From: Streptomyces sp. CB02366
Lineage (GTDB): Bacteria > Actinomycetota > Actinomycetes > Streptomycetales > Streptomycetaceae
Direction of reading: 5' to 3'
NCBI RefSeq assembly: GCF_001905905.1
Contig: NZ_LIVT01000013.1
Span: 137,293 to 200,704, forward strand
DNA: 63,412 bases
The notes under the pieces were generated by a model. That model was given only the letters and a program-made list of their open reading frames with translations, searched no databases and was not told where the DNA came from. The translations under genes and the position numbers were made by a program. Below are positions 42,413 to 49,667 of this stretch, one piece after another. The stretch's first letter is position 1. Every line of letters begins with the position of its first letter.

Positions 42413-42904
42413 GTGAGCAAGAACCTGGCCGAGGTGGAGATCGCCCGTACGGTCTGGGAGGACTTCCGGACGATGGGCGACAGGTCCGGCGGTGTGCCCG
42501 ACGCACTGCGCCGCCTGTTGGCGGCCTCGGACGAGGACGAGGCCATGGTGGCCTACTGGGACCTGGAGAACGTCGTCGTGGTGCAGGGCCAACTGCACAG
42601 CGCCGCCCTCCCCACGGTCTCCGTCCTCCTCGCGGGACTGCTCGACGAACTGTCCGCGGACGCCCGCGACCTCGTTCTGGAGCTCCTCCAGCAGATCGTC
42701 ATGGGCGAGCCGGACGAGGACGAGCTCGCCCTGGGCAACACCGATCTCGGCGACCGCTGCCGGGAAGCCGCCCGTACCGGTCTCTGGCTCGTCTACCGGG
42801 AGCTGGGGACACGGCGTCGGGAGACGGCGGAGGCCATCCTGGACCGCATCGAGGGGGACCGGGCGCGCATCGCCGCGTACACGGCGGGCATCCGGGGCAA
42901 GTAG
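42413..42904 (+). CDS. Predicted immunity protein for the Rhs toxin
   Basis: This is a 163-aa acidic protein (MSKNLAEVEIARTVWEDF...) starting at GTG only 25 bp after the rhs stop. It looks all-helical with HEAT-like repeats: MVAYWDLENVVVVQGQLHSAALPTVSVLL and LSADARDLVLELLQQIVMGEPDEDE. It has no signal peptide, so it stays in the cytosol, where it would protect the producer from the deaminase tip. The call rests on position, co-orientation and size rather than a recognised immunity family. A strong terminator after it closes the two-gene unit. Confidence 0.7.
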   Translation: MSKNLAEVEIARTVWEDFRTMGDRSGGVPDALRRLLAASDEDEAMVAYWDLENVVVVQGQLHSAALPTVSVLLAGLLDELSADARDLVLELLQQIVMGEPDEDELALGNTDLGDRCREAARTGLWLVYRELGTRRRETAEAILDRIEGDRARIAAYTAGIRGK

Positions 42905-42942
42905 CCGGACCGCGCGACGGAGGAACACACCCCGGCGGACCC

Positions 42943-42989
42943 CACGGGCCTCCGCCGACCGTCTCACCGACGGTCGGCGGAGGCCCGTG
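42943..42989 (+). terminator. Strong terminator of the rhs-immunity operon
   Basis: Two perfect 21-base arms, beginning CACGGGCCTCCGCCGACC, flank a TCACC loop 38 bp past the stop codon. Confidence 0.88.
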
Positions 42990-43024
42990 CCGGTCGCCCC
43001 AGGACCTGGTCAGGAGTGGCAGTC

Positions 43025-43213
43025 ATGTTCAGTACGTTCGAGCAGCTTTTCGCACCGAACCGTCGGCACACCGAAGAGGAGCGCCGACGTCAGGAACTCG
43101 TCCTCGAGGACGCGGGTGACGCGGATCCCGGCCGGGGGCCGATAGACCTGGCGGGCGGCGTCGTCCTGATACGCCGGCCGCCGGGCGGCGGACACGGTGC
43201 CGCGGACGGCTGA
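43025..43213 (+). CDS. DUF6191 small protein
   Basis: This 62-aa protein starts at ATG 43025 (MFSTFEQLFAPNRRHTEEER) with AGGAG upstream; a GTG at 43016 overlaps that site and is less likely. The family as I recall it has an N-terminal MFSTFEELFAPGRKHT, a charged EE(R/K)RR helix and a DADPGRGPIDLxxG ending, all present here. It is widespread in streptomycetes and of unknown function. It is convergent with the catalase gene, with a terminator between them. Confidence 0.75.
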   Translation: MFSTFEQLFAPNRRHTEEERRRQELVLEDAGDADPGRGPIDLAGGVVLIRRPPGGGHGAADG

Positions 43214-43234
43214 CCGCGGGGGCGAACGGCGAGC

Positions 43235-43280
43235 GGCCCCCGCTTCCGCCCCCGTGTGCGACGGGGCGGAAGCGGGGGCC
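43235..43280. terminator. Bidirectional terminator, DUF6191 / catalase
   Basis: GGCCCCCGCTTCCGCCCC and GGGGCGGAAGCGGGGGCC form an 18-bp perfect stem with a 10-nt loop. Confidence 0.88.
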
Positions 43281-43302
43281 TTCCCATGGGGGAAGCGCTG
43301 CC

Positions 43303-44826
43303 TCAGGCCTTGCGCTGCATGGAGCTGCGCGCCGGGTTGGCCTGTTCGGCGGCCTTGGGGTCCTTCTCGCCGGCCTTGGCGCGGACGCCCTGTTCGATGC
43401 GCTTGCCGACCGTGGCGTCGATGTTCGTCCAGTACTGGAACGCCCGCTGGAGGACCGGTTCGGTCACCCCGTTGAGGAGGTGGCCGACCACGTTGTCCAC
43501 CAGCCGGTCGCGCGCCGCGTCGTCCATGACCTCGCGGACCAGGGTGCCCGCCTGGCCCCAGTCGTCGTCCTCCGCGTGGTCCACGTAGGCCGCCCGGGTG
43601 ATGTCGCCGTCCGCGTACCAGCTCGGCGGGGTGCCGTAGCGTTCCGTGTCCGCCGCCGGGCCGCCCTTGGAGTTCGGGGCGTAGACCGGGTCGGTGGTCT
43701 TGCGGTACGCCATCGCCCCGTCCTTGGAGTAGGTGTGCACGGGGACGACGGGGGCGTTGACGGGCAGCTGCTGGTAGTTGCCGCCGATGCGGTAGCGGTG
43801 GGAGTCCGCGTAGCTGAACAGCCGCGCCAGCAGCATCCGGTCCGGGCTCGGGCCGATGCCGGGGACCAGGTTGTTCGGCTGGAACGCCGCCTGCTCGATC
43901 TCGGCGTGGTTGTCCGTGGGGTTGCGGTCCAGCGTCATCCGGCCGACCTCGATCAGCGGGTAGTCGCCGTGCGGCCACACCTTGGTCAGGTCGAACGGGT
44001 TGAACCGGTAGTCCTTGGCGTCCTCGTACGGCATGATCTGGACCTTCAGCGTCCAGCTCGGGAAGTCGCCGTCCCGGATGTGTTCGAACAGGTCACGGGT
44101 GTGGTAGTCCGTGTCCGCGGCGGCCATCTGGTCGGCCTCGTGCTGCGTGAACGTCTCGATGCCCTGGTCGGTCTTGAAGTGGTACTTGACCCAGAACTTC
44201 TCGCCCTCGGCGTTGATCCACATGTACGTGTGCGAGGTGTAGCCGTTCATGTGGCGCCAGGTGCGCGGGATGCCCCGGTCGCCCATCAGCCAGGTGACCT
44301 GGTGGGCCGACTCCGGCGACAGCGTCCAGAAGTCCCACTGCATGTCGTGGTCGCGGAGGTTGTTGTCCGCGCGGCGCTTCTGGGACCGGATGAAGTGCTG
44401 GAACTTCATCGGGTCCTTCACGAAGAACACGGGGGTGTTGTTGCCCACCATGTCGTAGTTGCCTTCGCTGGTGTAGAACTTCACCGCGAAGCCGCGCGGG
44501 TCGCGCCAGGTGTCCGGGCTGCCCCGCTCCCCCGCCACGGTGGAGAACCGGACGACCAGGTCGGTTGTGGCGCCGGGCTGGAAGAGCGCCGCCTTCGTGT
44601 ACGCGGACACGTCGGCGGTCACCTCGAACTTCCCGAACGCCCCGCTTCCCTTGGCGTGCGGCTGGCGTTCGGGGATGCGTTCGCGGTTGAACTGGGCCAT
44701 CTGCTCGATCAGGTACGAGTCCTGGAGCAGGATCGGCCCGCCCGGGCCGACGGTGAGCGAATGCTCGTCGCTCTCCACCGGGGCGCCGGAGTCGGAGGTG
44801 GTCGGCTTGCGCGAGGTGTCGGTCAT
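43303..44826 (-). CDS. Monofunctional heme catalase
   Basis: This 507-aa clade 3-type small-subunit catalase converts H2O2 to water and oxygen. The distal heme His lies in RQPHAKGSGAFGKFEV, the catalytic Asn in YDMVGNNTPVFFVKDPMKF, and the proximal heme-ligand Tyr in RLFSYADSHRYRIG. Length and domain order (barrel, wrapping loop, helical C-terminus) are standard. The ATG start has an AAGAGGA site. It is cytosolic. No catalase repressor gene or Fur-type box was recognised beside it. Confidence 0.95.
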   Translation of the reverse strand: MTDTSRKPTTSDSGAPVESDEHSLTVGPGGPILLQDSYLIEQMAQFNRERIPERQPHAKGSGAFGKFEVTADVSAYTKAALFQPGATTDLVVRFSTVAGERGSPDTWRDPRGFAVKFYTSEGNYDMVGNNTPVFFVKDPMKFQHFIRSQKRRADNNLRDHDMQWDFWTLSPESAHQVTWLMGDRGIPRTWRHMNGYTSHTYMWINAEGEKFWVKYHFKTDQGIETFTQHEADQMAAADTDYHTRDLFEHIRDGDFPSWTLKVQIMPYEDAKDYRFNPFDLTKVWPHGDYPLIEVGRMTLDRNPTDNHAEIEQAAFQPNNLVPGIGPSPDRMLLARLFSYADSHRYRIGGNYQQLPVNAPVVPVHTYSKDGAMAYRKTTDPVYAPNSKGGPAADTERYGTPPSWYADGDITRAAYVDHAEDDDWGQAGTLVREVMDDAARDRLVDNVVGHLLNGVTEPVLQRAFQYWTNIDATVGKRIEQGVRAKAGEKDPKAAEQANPARSSMQRKA

Positions 44827-44981
44827 GTCGTCGTGTCCTCTTGTTCGTCTTCCGCAGACGTGTCGGTGATGGCTCCCTCCACGGCTGCCCTACTGACCCG
44901 CTGCCGAGGTAGGCGGACCCGGATGAATCGACCCGTCGAGACATCGGCCGTACGACCTCGGAGCCCGGCGGCCGGGCCGGA

Positions 44982-45248
44982 TCAATGGGCGCGCCGACCC
45001 GCGACCATCCGGTAGATGAGCAGGACGATCACCGAACCGATGATGGCGGCGATCCACGTGGAGAGGCTGAAGAAGCCGTCGATCGAGTCGACGCCGAAGA
45101 TCACCTTGCCGAGCCAGCCGCCCAGCAGACCGCCCACGATGCCGATGATGATCGTGATGATGCAGCCCCCGGGGTCCTTGCCGGGCATCAGCGCCTTGGC
45201 GATGAGCCCCGCGAACAGGCCGATGAGGATCCAGGCGATGATGCCCAC
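44982..45248 (-). CDS. GlsB/YeaQ/YmgE family stress-response membrane protein
   Basis: This 88-aa transglycosylase-associated-type protein has three membrane helices. The family signature is present: IAWILIGLFAGLIAKALMPGKDPGGC followed by a Gly-rich second helix (GIVGGLLGGWLG). The GTG start has GGGAG upstream. It sits upstream of the catalase gene in the same direction with a 155-bp gap, so both may belong to a general stress response. The molecular role of the family is unknown. Confidence 0.92.
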   Translation of the reverse strand: MGIIAWILIGLFAGLIAKALMPGKDPGGCIITIIIGIVGGLLGGWLGKVIFGVDSIDGFFSLSTWIAAIIGSVIVLLIYRMVAGRRAH

Positions 45249-45461
45249 GGAAATCTCCCTTTGCTTCTCCGACGCCCGGCGCCCTCGTGGTGCCGGGGAC
45301 CTTTCGCGTATCCCCTTAACCGGAACTCACACATCCGTCGGGCTCCGCCTTCACCCCTGCGGTCTCCCCTCCGCCGGTCCGCGTTACGCCGTACGGGCCT
45401 TCGGGGACCGCGCCGCACCACCCGGCCGACCGAGCCGGGCGGGCCCCCCGGCCCGGCGGTG

Positions 45462-46427
45462 TCACGCCCGCCGGGCCGCCACCGCCAGCCGGGTGTCCTC
45501 CGCGATCAGGTCGCCGTTGACCGCACCCGCCGCCATGAGCCCGGCCGCCGCCGCGCCGATCACCTGTTCGGTCAGGCGGGTGACGTTGCCGGCCGCCCAG
45601 ACGCCGGGGACCTCCGTCGCACCGGTCGGGTCGGTCGGGACGTACGTACCGATCACCGTCCCGCCCATCTCCTGCGCCACCGGTTTCAGCCCCAGCGACT
45701 CCAGCACCGCCGACCGCGCGGTGAACCGGGCCTGCACCACCAGCGCCTCGCGCGGGACCACCCGCCCGGACGCCAGCCGTACGCCGGTGAACCGGTCGTC
45801 CGCGGTCTCCAGCCCCGCCACCTCGCCGTCCACGACCGCCACGCCCCGGGCCGCCAGTTCCTCGTGCTCCTCGGCCGAGAGCGCGGGGACTGTGTGGAGG
45901 AAGAGCGTCACGTCGTCGCTCCACTGCCGCCACATCAGCGCCTGGTGCACGGCGAGCGGGCCGGTGGCGAGCACGCCGATCGGGCGGTCCGCCACCTCGT
46001 GGCCGTGGCAGTACGGGCAGTGCAGCACCTCGCGCCCCCACCGCTCCGCCAGCCCCGGCACGGGCGGCAGCTCGTCCACGAGCCCCGTCGTCACCAGCAG
46101 CCGCCGCGCCTCGATGCTCCGGCCGTCCTCCGTCACCACCCGGAAGCCCTGCGCCTCGGCGTCGGGCAGCCGCTCGGCCGAGGCCACCCGGCCCGCGACG
46201 ATCTCCGCCCCGTACCCGGCGGCCTCGCTCCGGCCGATCGCCAGCAGCTCGCCGGGCGGGGTGGATTCGCGACCCAGGTAGTTGTGCACGTGGGAGGCGG
46301 GGGCGTTACGGGGCTCGCCCGCGTCGATCACCAGGACGGAGCGCCGGGCCCGCGCCAGGGCCAGCGCCCCGCTCAGGCCGGCCGCGCCGCCGCCCACGAT
46401 CACCACGTCGTACCGCTGCCGCTTCAT
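45462..46427 (-). CDS. Thioredoxin-reductase-like FAD/NAD(P)H oxidoreductase
   Basis: This 321-aa class II pyridine nucleotide-disulfide oxidoreductase starts at ATG behind GGAGGAACGAC. The FAD-binding dinucleotide fold is VVIVGGGAAGLSGALALARA, a CPYCHG motif lies near residue 136, and a C-terminal FAD-contact motif is GVWAAGNVT. The central sequence in which an NAD(P)H-binding glycine motif would be expected is GVLATGPLA, which is weaker than in true TrxB. Electron partner and substrate are unknown; members often act as flavin reductases or on low-molecular-weight thiols. Confidence 0.88.
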   Translation of the reverse strand: MKRQRYDVVIVGGGAAGLSGALALARARRSVLVIDAGEPRNAPASHVHNYLGRESTPPGELLAIGRSEAAGYGAEIVAGRVASAERLPDAEAQGFRVVTEDGRSIEARRLLVTTGLVDELPPVPGLAERWGREVLHCPYCHGHEVADRPIGVLATGPLAVHQALMWRQWSDDVTLFLHTVPALSAEEHEELAARGVAVVDGEVAGLETADDRFTGVRLASGRVVPREALVVQARFTARSAVLESLGLKPVAQEMGGTVIGTYVPTDPTGATEVPGVWAAGNVTRLTEQVIGAAAAGLMAAGAVNGDLIAEDTRLAVAARRA

Positions 46428-46536
46428 GTCGTTCCTCCTCCGTCACCGGGCCGCGGATCGCCTCCGCCGCCTCCGTTCGGTGACGAGAGTGCGCTCATGA
46501 GGCCGAAACGACAAACATCCTTGCCGGAACAGCAAG

Positions 46537-46950
46537 TCATACGATGCTGAACTCGCACCACACGGTCTTGCCGGGGTTCCGCTCCTCGACCCCCCACGCG
46601 TCCGCCAGCGCCGCGACCAGCAGCAGCCCGCGCCCGCCCTCGTCCTCCGGCCCCGGCGGCACCTCCGCCGGACACACCTCGCCGTCACCGCTGTCGTGCA
46701 GTTCGAGCCGGATGGTGCCCTCCACCCGCTCCAGGTGGATGTGGACCTTGAAGCCGCGCCCCGGCGGCACCCCGTACCGCAGCGCGTTGGTCGCCAGCTC
46801 GGTCACGCAGAGCAGCACATCGTCCGCCCGCTGCTCGCACTCCCACTCGACCAGCGCCTTGCACGCGAACTTGCGTACGACGGGGATCGACCTGCGCTCA
46901 CGGCAGTAGAAGGCGGCCCGGAAGTAGGAGAGTTGGGATGTCTCGTTCAT
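46537..46950 (-). CDS. Anti-sigma-factor-type ATP-binding protein (HATPase_c)
   Basis: This 137-aa protein starts at ATG 46950 (MNETSQLSYFRAAFYCRERRS). It is a stand-alone GHKL ATPase domain of the RsbW/SpoIIAB-like group: LCVTELATNALRYGVPP (N-box), LELHDSGDGE (G1) and EGGRGLLLVAALADAWG (G2). In streptomycetes such proteins are commonly encoded next to XRE-DUF397 pairs, as here. The two genes diverge around a 20-bp perfect palindrome. The binding partner, a sigma or anti-anti-sigma factor, is not encoded in the window. Confidence 0.87.
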   Translation of the reverse strand: MNETSQLSYFRAAFYCRERRSIPVVRKFACKALVEWECEQRADDVLLCVTELATNALRYGVPPGRGFKVHIHLERVEGTIRLELHDSGDGEVCPAEVPPGPEDEGGRGLLLVAALADAWGVEERNPGKTVWCEFSIV

Positions 46951-46997
46951 GCCCCCACGCTCACACGGTGTAACTAAGCTCCAGCAGAGCGTCGGGA

Positions 46998-47017
46998 CGT
47001 ACAAAAGCTTTTGTACG
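46998..47017. promoter_or_regulatory. 20-bp perfect palindrome between the divergent ATPase and XRE genes
   Basis: CGTACAAAAGCTTTTGTACG is a perfect palindrome and strikingly AT-rich in its centre for this genome. It lies 47 bp upstream of each start codon in turn, and is the likely operator for autoregulation by the XRE protein and control of the ATPase gene. Confidence 0.75.
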
Positions 47018-47063
47018 GGTTCTGACGGGTGGACAGACGGGCCAATTGGGGGATAGCCAGGTC

Positions 47064-47900
47064 ATGCAACCGGGAACGCACAGCATCAGGCGAGTTACTT
47101 CGTGGCAGTTGATCGGCGCGCAGCTGCGCCACTTCCGCAAGCTCGCCGGGCTGACACAGGCCGCCCTCGCCGCCCAACTAGGGGTTGGCGAGGACACGAT
47201 CGCCTCGATCGAGCAGGGACGGCGGGCACTCCAATTGGACTTGGCCCTTCAACTCGATGAACTACTGGAGACCAAAGGGGCGCTCAAGGTCGCCGTGGAG
47301 CGGGTGCCGAAGAAGGAGCGGTATCAGGCACTGGTCAAGGACTTCGTGCAGTACGAGCAGGGCTCGGTGAGCCTGCTCTCGTATGAATCCCAGCTCATCC
47401 CGGGGCTGCTACAGACCGATACCTACGCGCGGCTGGTGTTCTCCAGCCACTACCCGCCGCTGGAAGAGGAGGAGATCGAGAAGCGGGTGACGACCCGACT
47501 CGATCGACAGAAGATCCTGGAGCGCAAGCCTCGCCCTATCCTCCACTTCATCCTGGAGGAGAGCATCTTGCAGGCGGAGTTGGGCGATCCTGAAGTCAGG
47601 CGCGAGCAGCTCCTCCATCTGCGACGCTGCATGGACCTACCCTTCGTCAGCATCCAGATCATGCCGCGGAAGACACCGCAGCACGCAGGGCTTGCGGGAC
47701 CGCTGGTCCTCCTGGAGACCCCCGATCACGATCAGCTCGCGTACGTCGAGATGCATCTGCGAGCCGAGCTGTATGACGATCCGGCCGACGTCAGCGCTCT
47801 CATGCAGAAATATGGGATGCTGCGGACGCAGGCGCTGACCGCCGAGGAAAGCGCCCGGCTTCTGGACGCACTGCTCGCAGCCCTGCTTGGAGAGACATGA
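47064..47900 (+). CDS. XRE-family transcriptional regulator with DUF5753
   Basis: This regulator is 278 aa from ATG 47064 (MQPGTHSIRRVTSWQL), with GGGGGA ten bases upstream; TTG 47046 would add six residues. Residues of about 20-75 form an HTH (LAGLTQAALAAQLGVGEDTIASIEQGRR). The rest is DUF5753 (YESQLIPGLLQTDTYARLVF, VSIQIMPRKTPQHAGLAGPLVLLE). Proteins of this kind (Scr1-like) pair with the small DUF397 protein encoded next, which may inhibit them. Base composition is somewhat less GC-rich than its neighbours, as is common for this mobile family. It overlaps the DUF397 gene by 4 bp (ATGA). Confidence 0.93.
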   Translation: MQPGTHSIRRVTSWQLIGAQLRHFRKLAGLTQAALAAQLGVGEDTIASIEQGRRALQLDLALQLDELLETKGALKVAVERVPKKERYQALVKDFVQYEQGSVSLLSYESQLIPGLLQTDTYARLVFSSHYPPLEEEEIEKRVTTRLDRQKILERKPRPILHFILEESILQAELGDPEVRREQLLHLRRCMDLPFVSIQIMPRKTPQHAGLAGPLVLLETPDHDQLAYVEMHLRAELYDDPADVSALMQKYGMLRTQALTAEESARLLDALLAALLGET

Positions 47901-48169
47901 ACCGCGCTGCCCTTCCCGTCTCCCGTCCCGCCGCCCTCCACTGGTTCAAGTCGAGCTACAGCAGCGATCAAGGCGGAAACTGCATCGAAGTCGCCTACCA
48001 GTGGCGCAAGTCCAGCTACAGCAACGGCAACGGCGGCGACTGCGTCGAGGTCGCCGCGCACCCGGCCGCCGTCCACGTCCGCGACTCCAAGGTGACCGAG
48101 GGCCCCGTCCTCACCGTCGCGCCCGCCACCTGGAGCGCCTTCGTCGAGGGCAGCAGCGCCGCCCTCTGA
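47897..48169 (+). CDS. DUF397 protein with a duplicated core motif
   Basis: This 90-aa DUF397 protein is translated by stop-start overlap with the XRE gene. The usual single motif W-x-KSSYS-x-x-x-GGxCVEVA occurs twice in tandem: WFKSSYSSDQGGNCIEVA near residue 16 and WRKSSYSNGNGGDCVEVA near 36. The ordinary ending VRDSKVTEGPVLTVAPATWSAFV follows. Family members are about 60-70 aa; the extra copy explains the length here. It is thought to be an antagonist of its XRE partner. Confidence 0.92.
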   Translation: MNRAALPVSRPAALHWFKSSYSSDQGGNCIEVAYQWRKSSYSNGNGGDCVEVAAHPAAVHVRDSKVTEGPVLTVAPATWSAFVEGSSAAL

Positions 48170-48180
48170 GCCTGGTGACA

Positions 48181-48224
48181 CCGCCCCGCTTCCGAGGCCG
48201 CCGACGCGGCCGGAAGCGGGGCGG
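48181..48224. terminator. Bidirectional terminator, DUF397 / small secreted protein
   Basis: CCGCCCCGCTTCC and GGAAGCGGGGCGG are paired, with an inner GGCCGC/GCGGCC stem and a CGAC loop. Confidence 0.88.
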
Positions 48225-48245
48225 TTCACGTCTGCGGCGGCCGGA

Positions 48246-48488
48246 TCAGTAGCGCACCCACAGCTCGTACACGCCCGGCTTGCCCGCGAACGGGTTGCAG
48301 ATGAAGACGCGGCTCCAGAGGGCGTTGTCGGCGCCGGCGTTCCCGACCGCCTGGCACTCGGCCAGGCTGGCGTGGTGGCTGCGGAGGTAGAAGCCGGGGC
48401 CCGTCGCGGAGGCCGTCGAAGCGCTGCCGAGCAGCATCGCGCCGGCCGTCGCCACCGTCACCGCGAGCGCGGCGATACGTCTGTTCAT
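48246..48488 (-). CDS. Small secreted protein, possibly under DasR control
   Basis: This 80-aa protein starts at ATG 48488 (MNRRIAALAVTVATAGAMLL), with GGGAG upstream and a signal peptide ending near TASA. The mature part is about 45 residues and has two cysteines (AECQAVGN and FICNPF) that could form one disulfide. I do not recognise the family. The promoter region carries a DasR-like site overlapping the -35 region, so chitin/GlcNAc-linked expression is an inference. Similar short secreted two-Cys proteins are common hypothetical proteins in streptomycetes. Confidence 0.72.
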   Translation of the reverse strand: MNRRIAALAVTVATAGAMLLGSASTASATGPGFYLRSHHASLAECQAVGNAGADNALWSRVFICNPFAGKPGVYELWVRY

Positions 48489-48575
48489 GTCGGTAACTCC
48501 CTTTTCCGTCAACGCACGTGACTGTGCGTCAGTGAATGGTCAGAGCCGAACCGAACAGCGCGCGCCGCCAGGAGA

Positions 48576-48619
48576 AAGCTAGCGAGCGGAGCACGCCCGC
48601 ACAATAGGTCTGGACCATT
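48576..48619 (-). promoter_or_regulatory. Promoter with an upstream DasR-like (dre) site
   Basis: On the minus strand TTGTGC (48604-48599), 17 bp, then TAGCTT (48581-48576) forms a good promoter. Directly upstream and touching the -35 box is TGGTCCAGACCT (48617-48606). This is the 12-bp element I know from streptomycete chitinase promoters and is close to the DasR consensus TGGTCTAGACCA. Confidence 0.65.
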
Positions 48620-48683
48620 AAGGCATCGCATATGCCCCCTGGCTGTAAACCTCTGTCGTGCCGCGTATCGCGCCGCGAGACGG

Positions 48684-49556
48684 TCAGCCCTCGGGAGACC
48701 GCTCCACGGGAATCCACAGCTCCGCCTCCGCCCGCTTCCCCTCCTCCGTCAGGCTCACCCGCAGGATCTCGGGGCCGGGCCGGGAGGCGTACGGGTTCGA
48801 GGGGAACCACTGGGTGAACACGTCCCGCCAGAGGTACTGGAGGGCCTGCGGGAACTCCCCTTCGCTGTGGAAGACCGCCCACGTCCCCGCCGGTACGGCG
48901 AGGGCGTCCAGGTCCTCCGGGGGCTCCGCGCCGCTCACCACGCCGTGGTAGTAGTCGAGTTCGGTGCCCTCCGCGCGGCTCGGGTCGAGCTGGTCGCTCA
49001 CCCCGACGAGGCCCGCCGGTTCCTGGTCGGAGAGGGCCGCGATGCGGTCCAGCTCCTCGCGGCCGATCCCCCGGATGAACTCCGCGATGGCCGGATTCGG
49101 CCCCTCGTGGACGAGCGGGACGCGGGCCCGCTTCCCCACCACCCGGAAATCGTCCTTCTCCACCAGCTTGTACCGCATGGCCGTGCTCCCTTCGACGACG
49201 AGTCGGAAGGTCAGCCGTTGCTGGGACCGCAGGACCGCGCCCGTGCGCCGCGCCTCGCCGGGTCCGATGCCGTGCACGGCCCGGAAGGCGCGGGCGAAGC
49301 CCTCCCCCGTGTCGTAGCCGTACCGCACCGCCACCTCCAGCAGCGTGCGGTCAGGGGCGGCGAGGACCTCGGCTCCCGCGACCGTCATGCGGCGGCGCCG
49401 GACGTACTCCGCCAGCGGGAGTCCCGCGAGCGCGGAGAACATCCGGCGGAAGTGGTGCTCCGAGGTCATCGCGATGCGGGCGAGGTCCGCCGCGTCGATG
49501 CGCTCACCGAGGTGGGCCTCGATGTGGTCCATCGCGTCGTTCAGCCGTTCCAGCAA
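48684..49556 (-). CDS. AraC-family regulator with GyrI-like effector domain
   Basis: This 290-aa regulator has an N-terminal AraC/XylS double HTH (about 1-105), containing IEAHLGERIDAADLARIAMTSEHHFRRMF and GYDTGEGFARAFRAVHGIGPGEAR. A GyrI-like/BmrR-type effector-binding domain follows (about 125-285), with YYHGVVS, AVPAGTWAVFHSEGEFPQALQYLW and AELWIPV. The start is probably TTG 49556 (MLERLNDAMDHIEAHLG), the N-terminus usual for this group. It should sense a hydrophobic drug or metabolite. No obvious target gene is adjacent. Confidence 0.9.
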   Translation of the reverse strand: MLERLNDAMDHIEAHLGERIDAADLARIAMTSEHHFRRMFSALAGLPLAEYVRRRRMTVAGAEVLAAPDRTLLEVAVRYGYDTGEGFARAFRAVHGIGPGEARRTGAVLRSQQRLTFRLVVEGSTAMRYKLVEKDDFRVVGKRARVPLVHEGPNPAIAEFIRGIGREELDRIAALSDQEPAGLVGVSDQLDPSRAEGTELDYYHGVVSGAEPPEDLDALAVPAGTWAVFHSEGEFPQALQYLWRDVFTQWFPSNPYASRPGPEILRVSLTEEGKRAEAELWIPVERSPEG

Positions 49557-49605
49557 CTCCTGGTCCCTTCCCTTGCCCGTTCACCGTAGGAAGGGGCCAG
49601 GGTGC

Positions 49606-49643
49606 CGTACCCGACCGTTCCGGGCCCGGAACGGTCGGGTACG
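49606..49643. terminator. 38-bp perfect loop-less palindrome
   Basis: CGTACCCGACCGTTCCGGG is followed at once by its exact complement. It lies between the stop of the ICL/PEP-mutase gene and the start of the AraC gene on the same strand. It may act as a terminator for the former, but a 19-bp-arm palindrome could also be a regulator site for the AraC gene. Confidence 0.65.
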
Positions 49644-49667
49644 CGCCGTGCGGAGACGCGGGCCCGC

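Noticed and set aside
42923..43012. Additional small immunity or antitoxin gene after 42904
   Set aside because: The stretch is occupied by a 21-bp-stem terminator. The next frame (43025) belongs to the DUF6191 family, which is unrelated to toxins.
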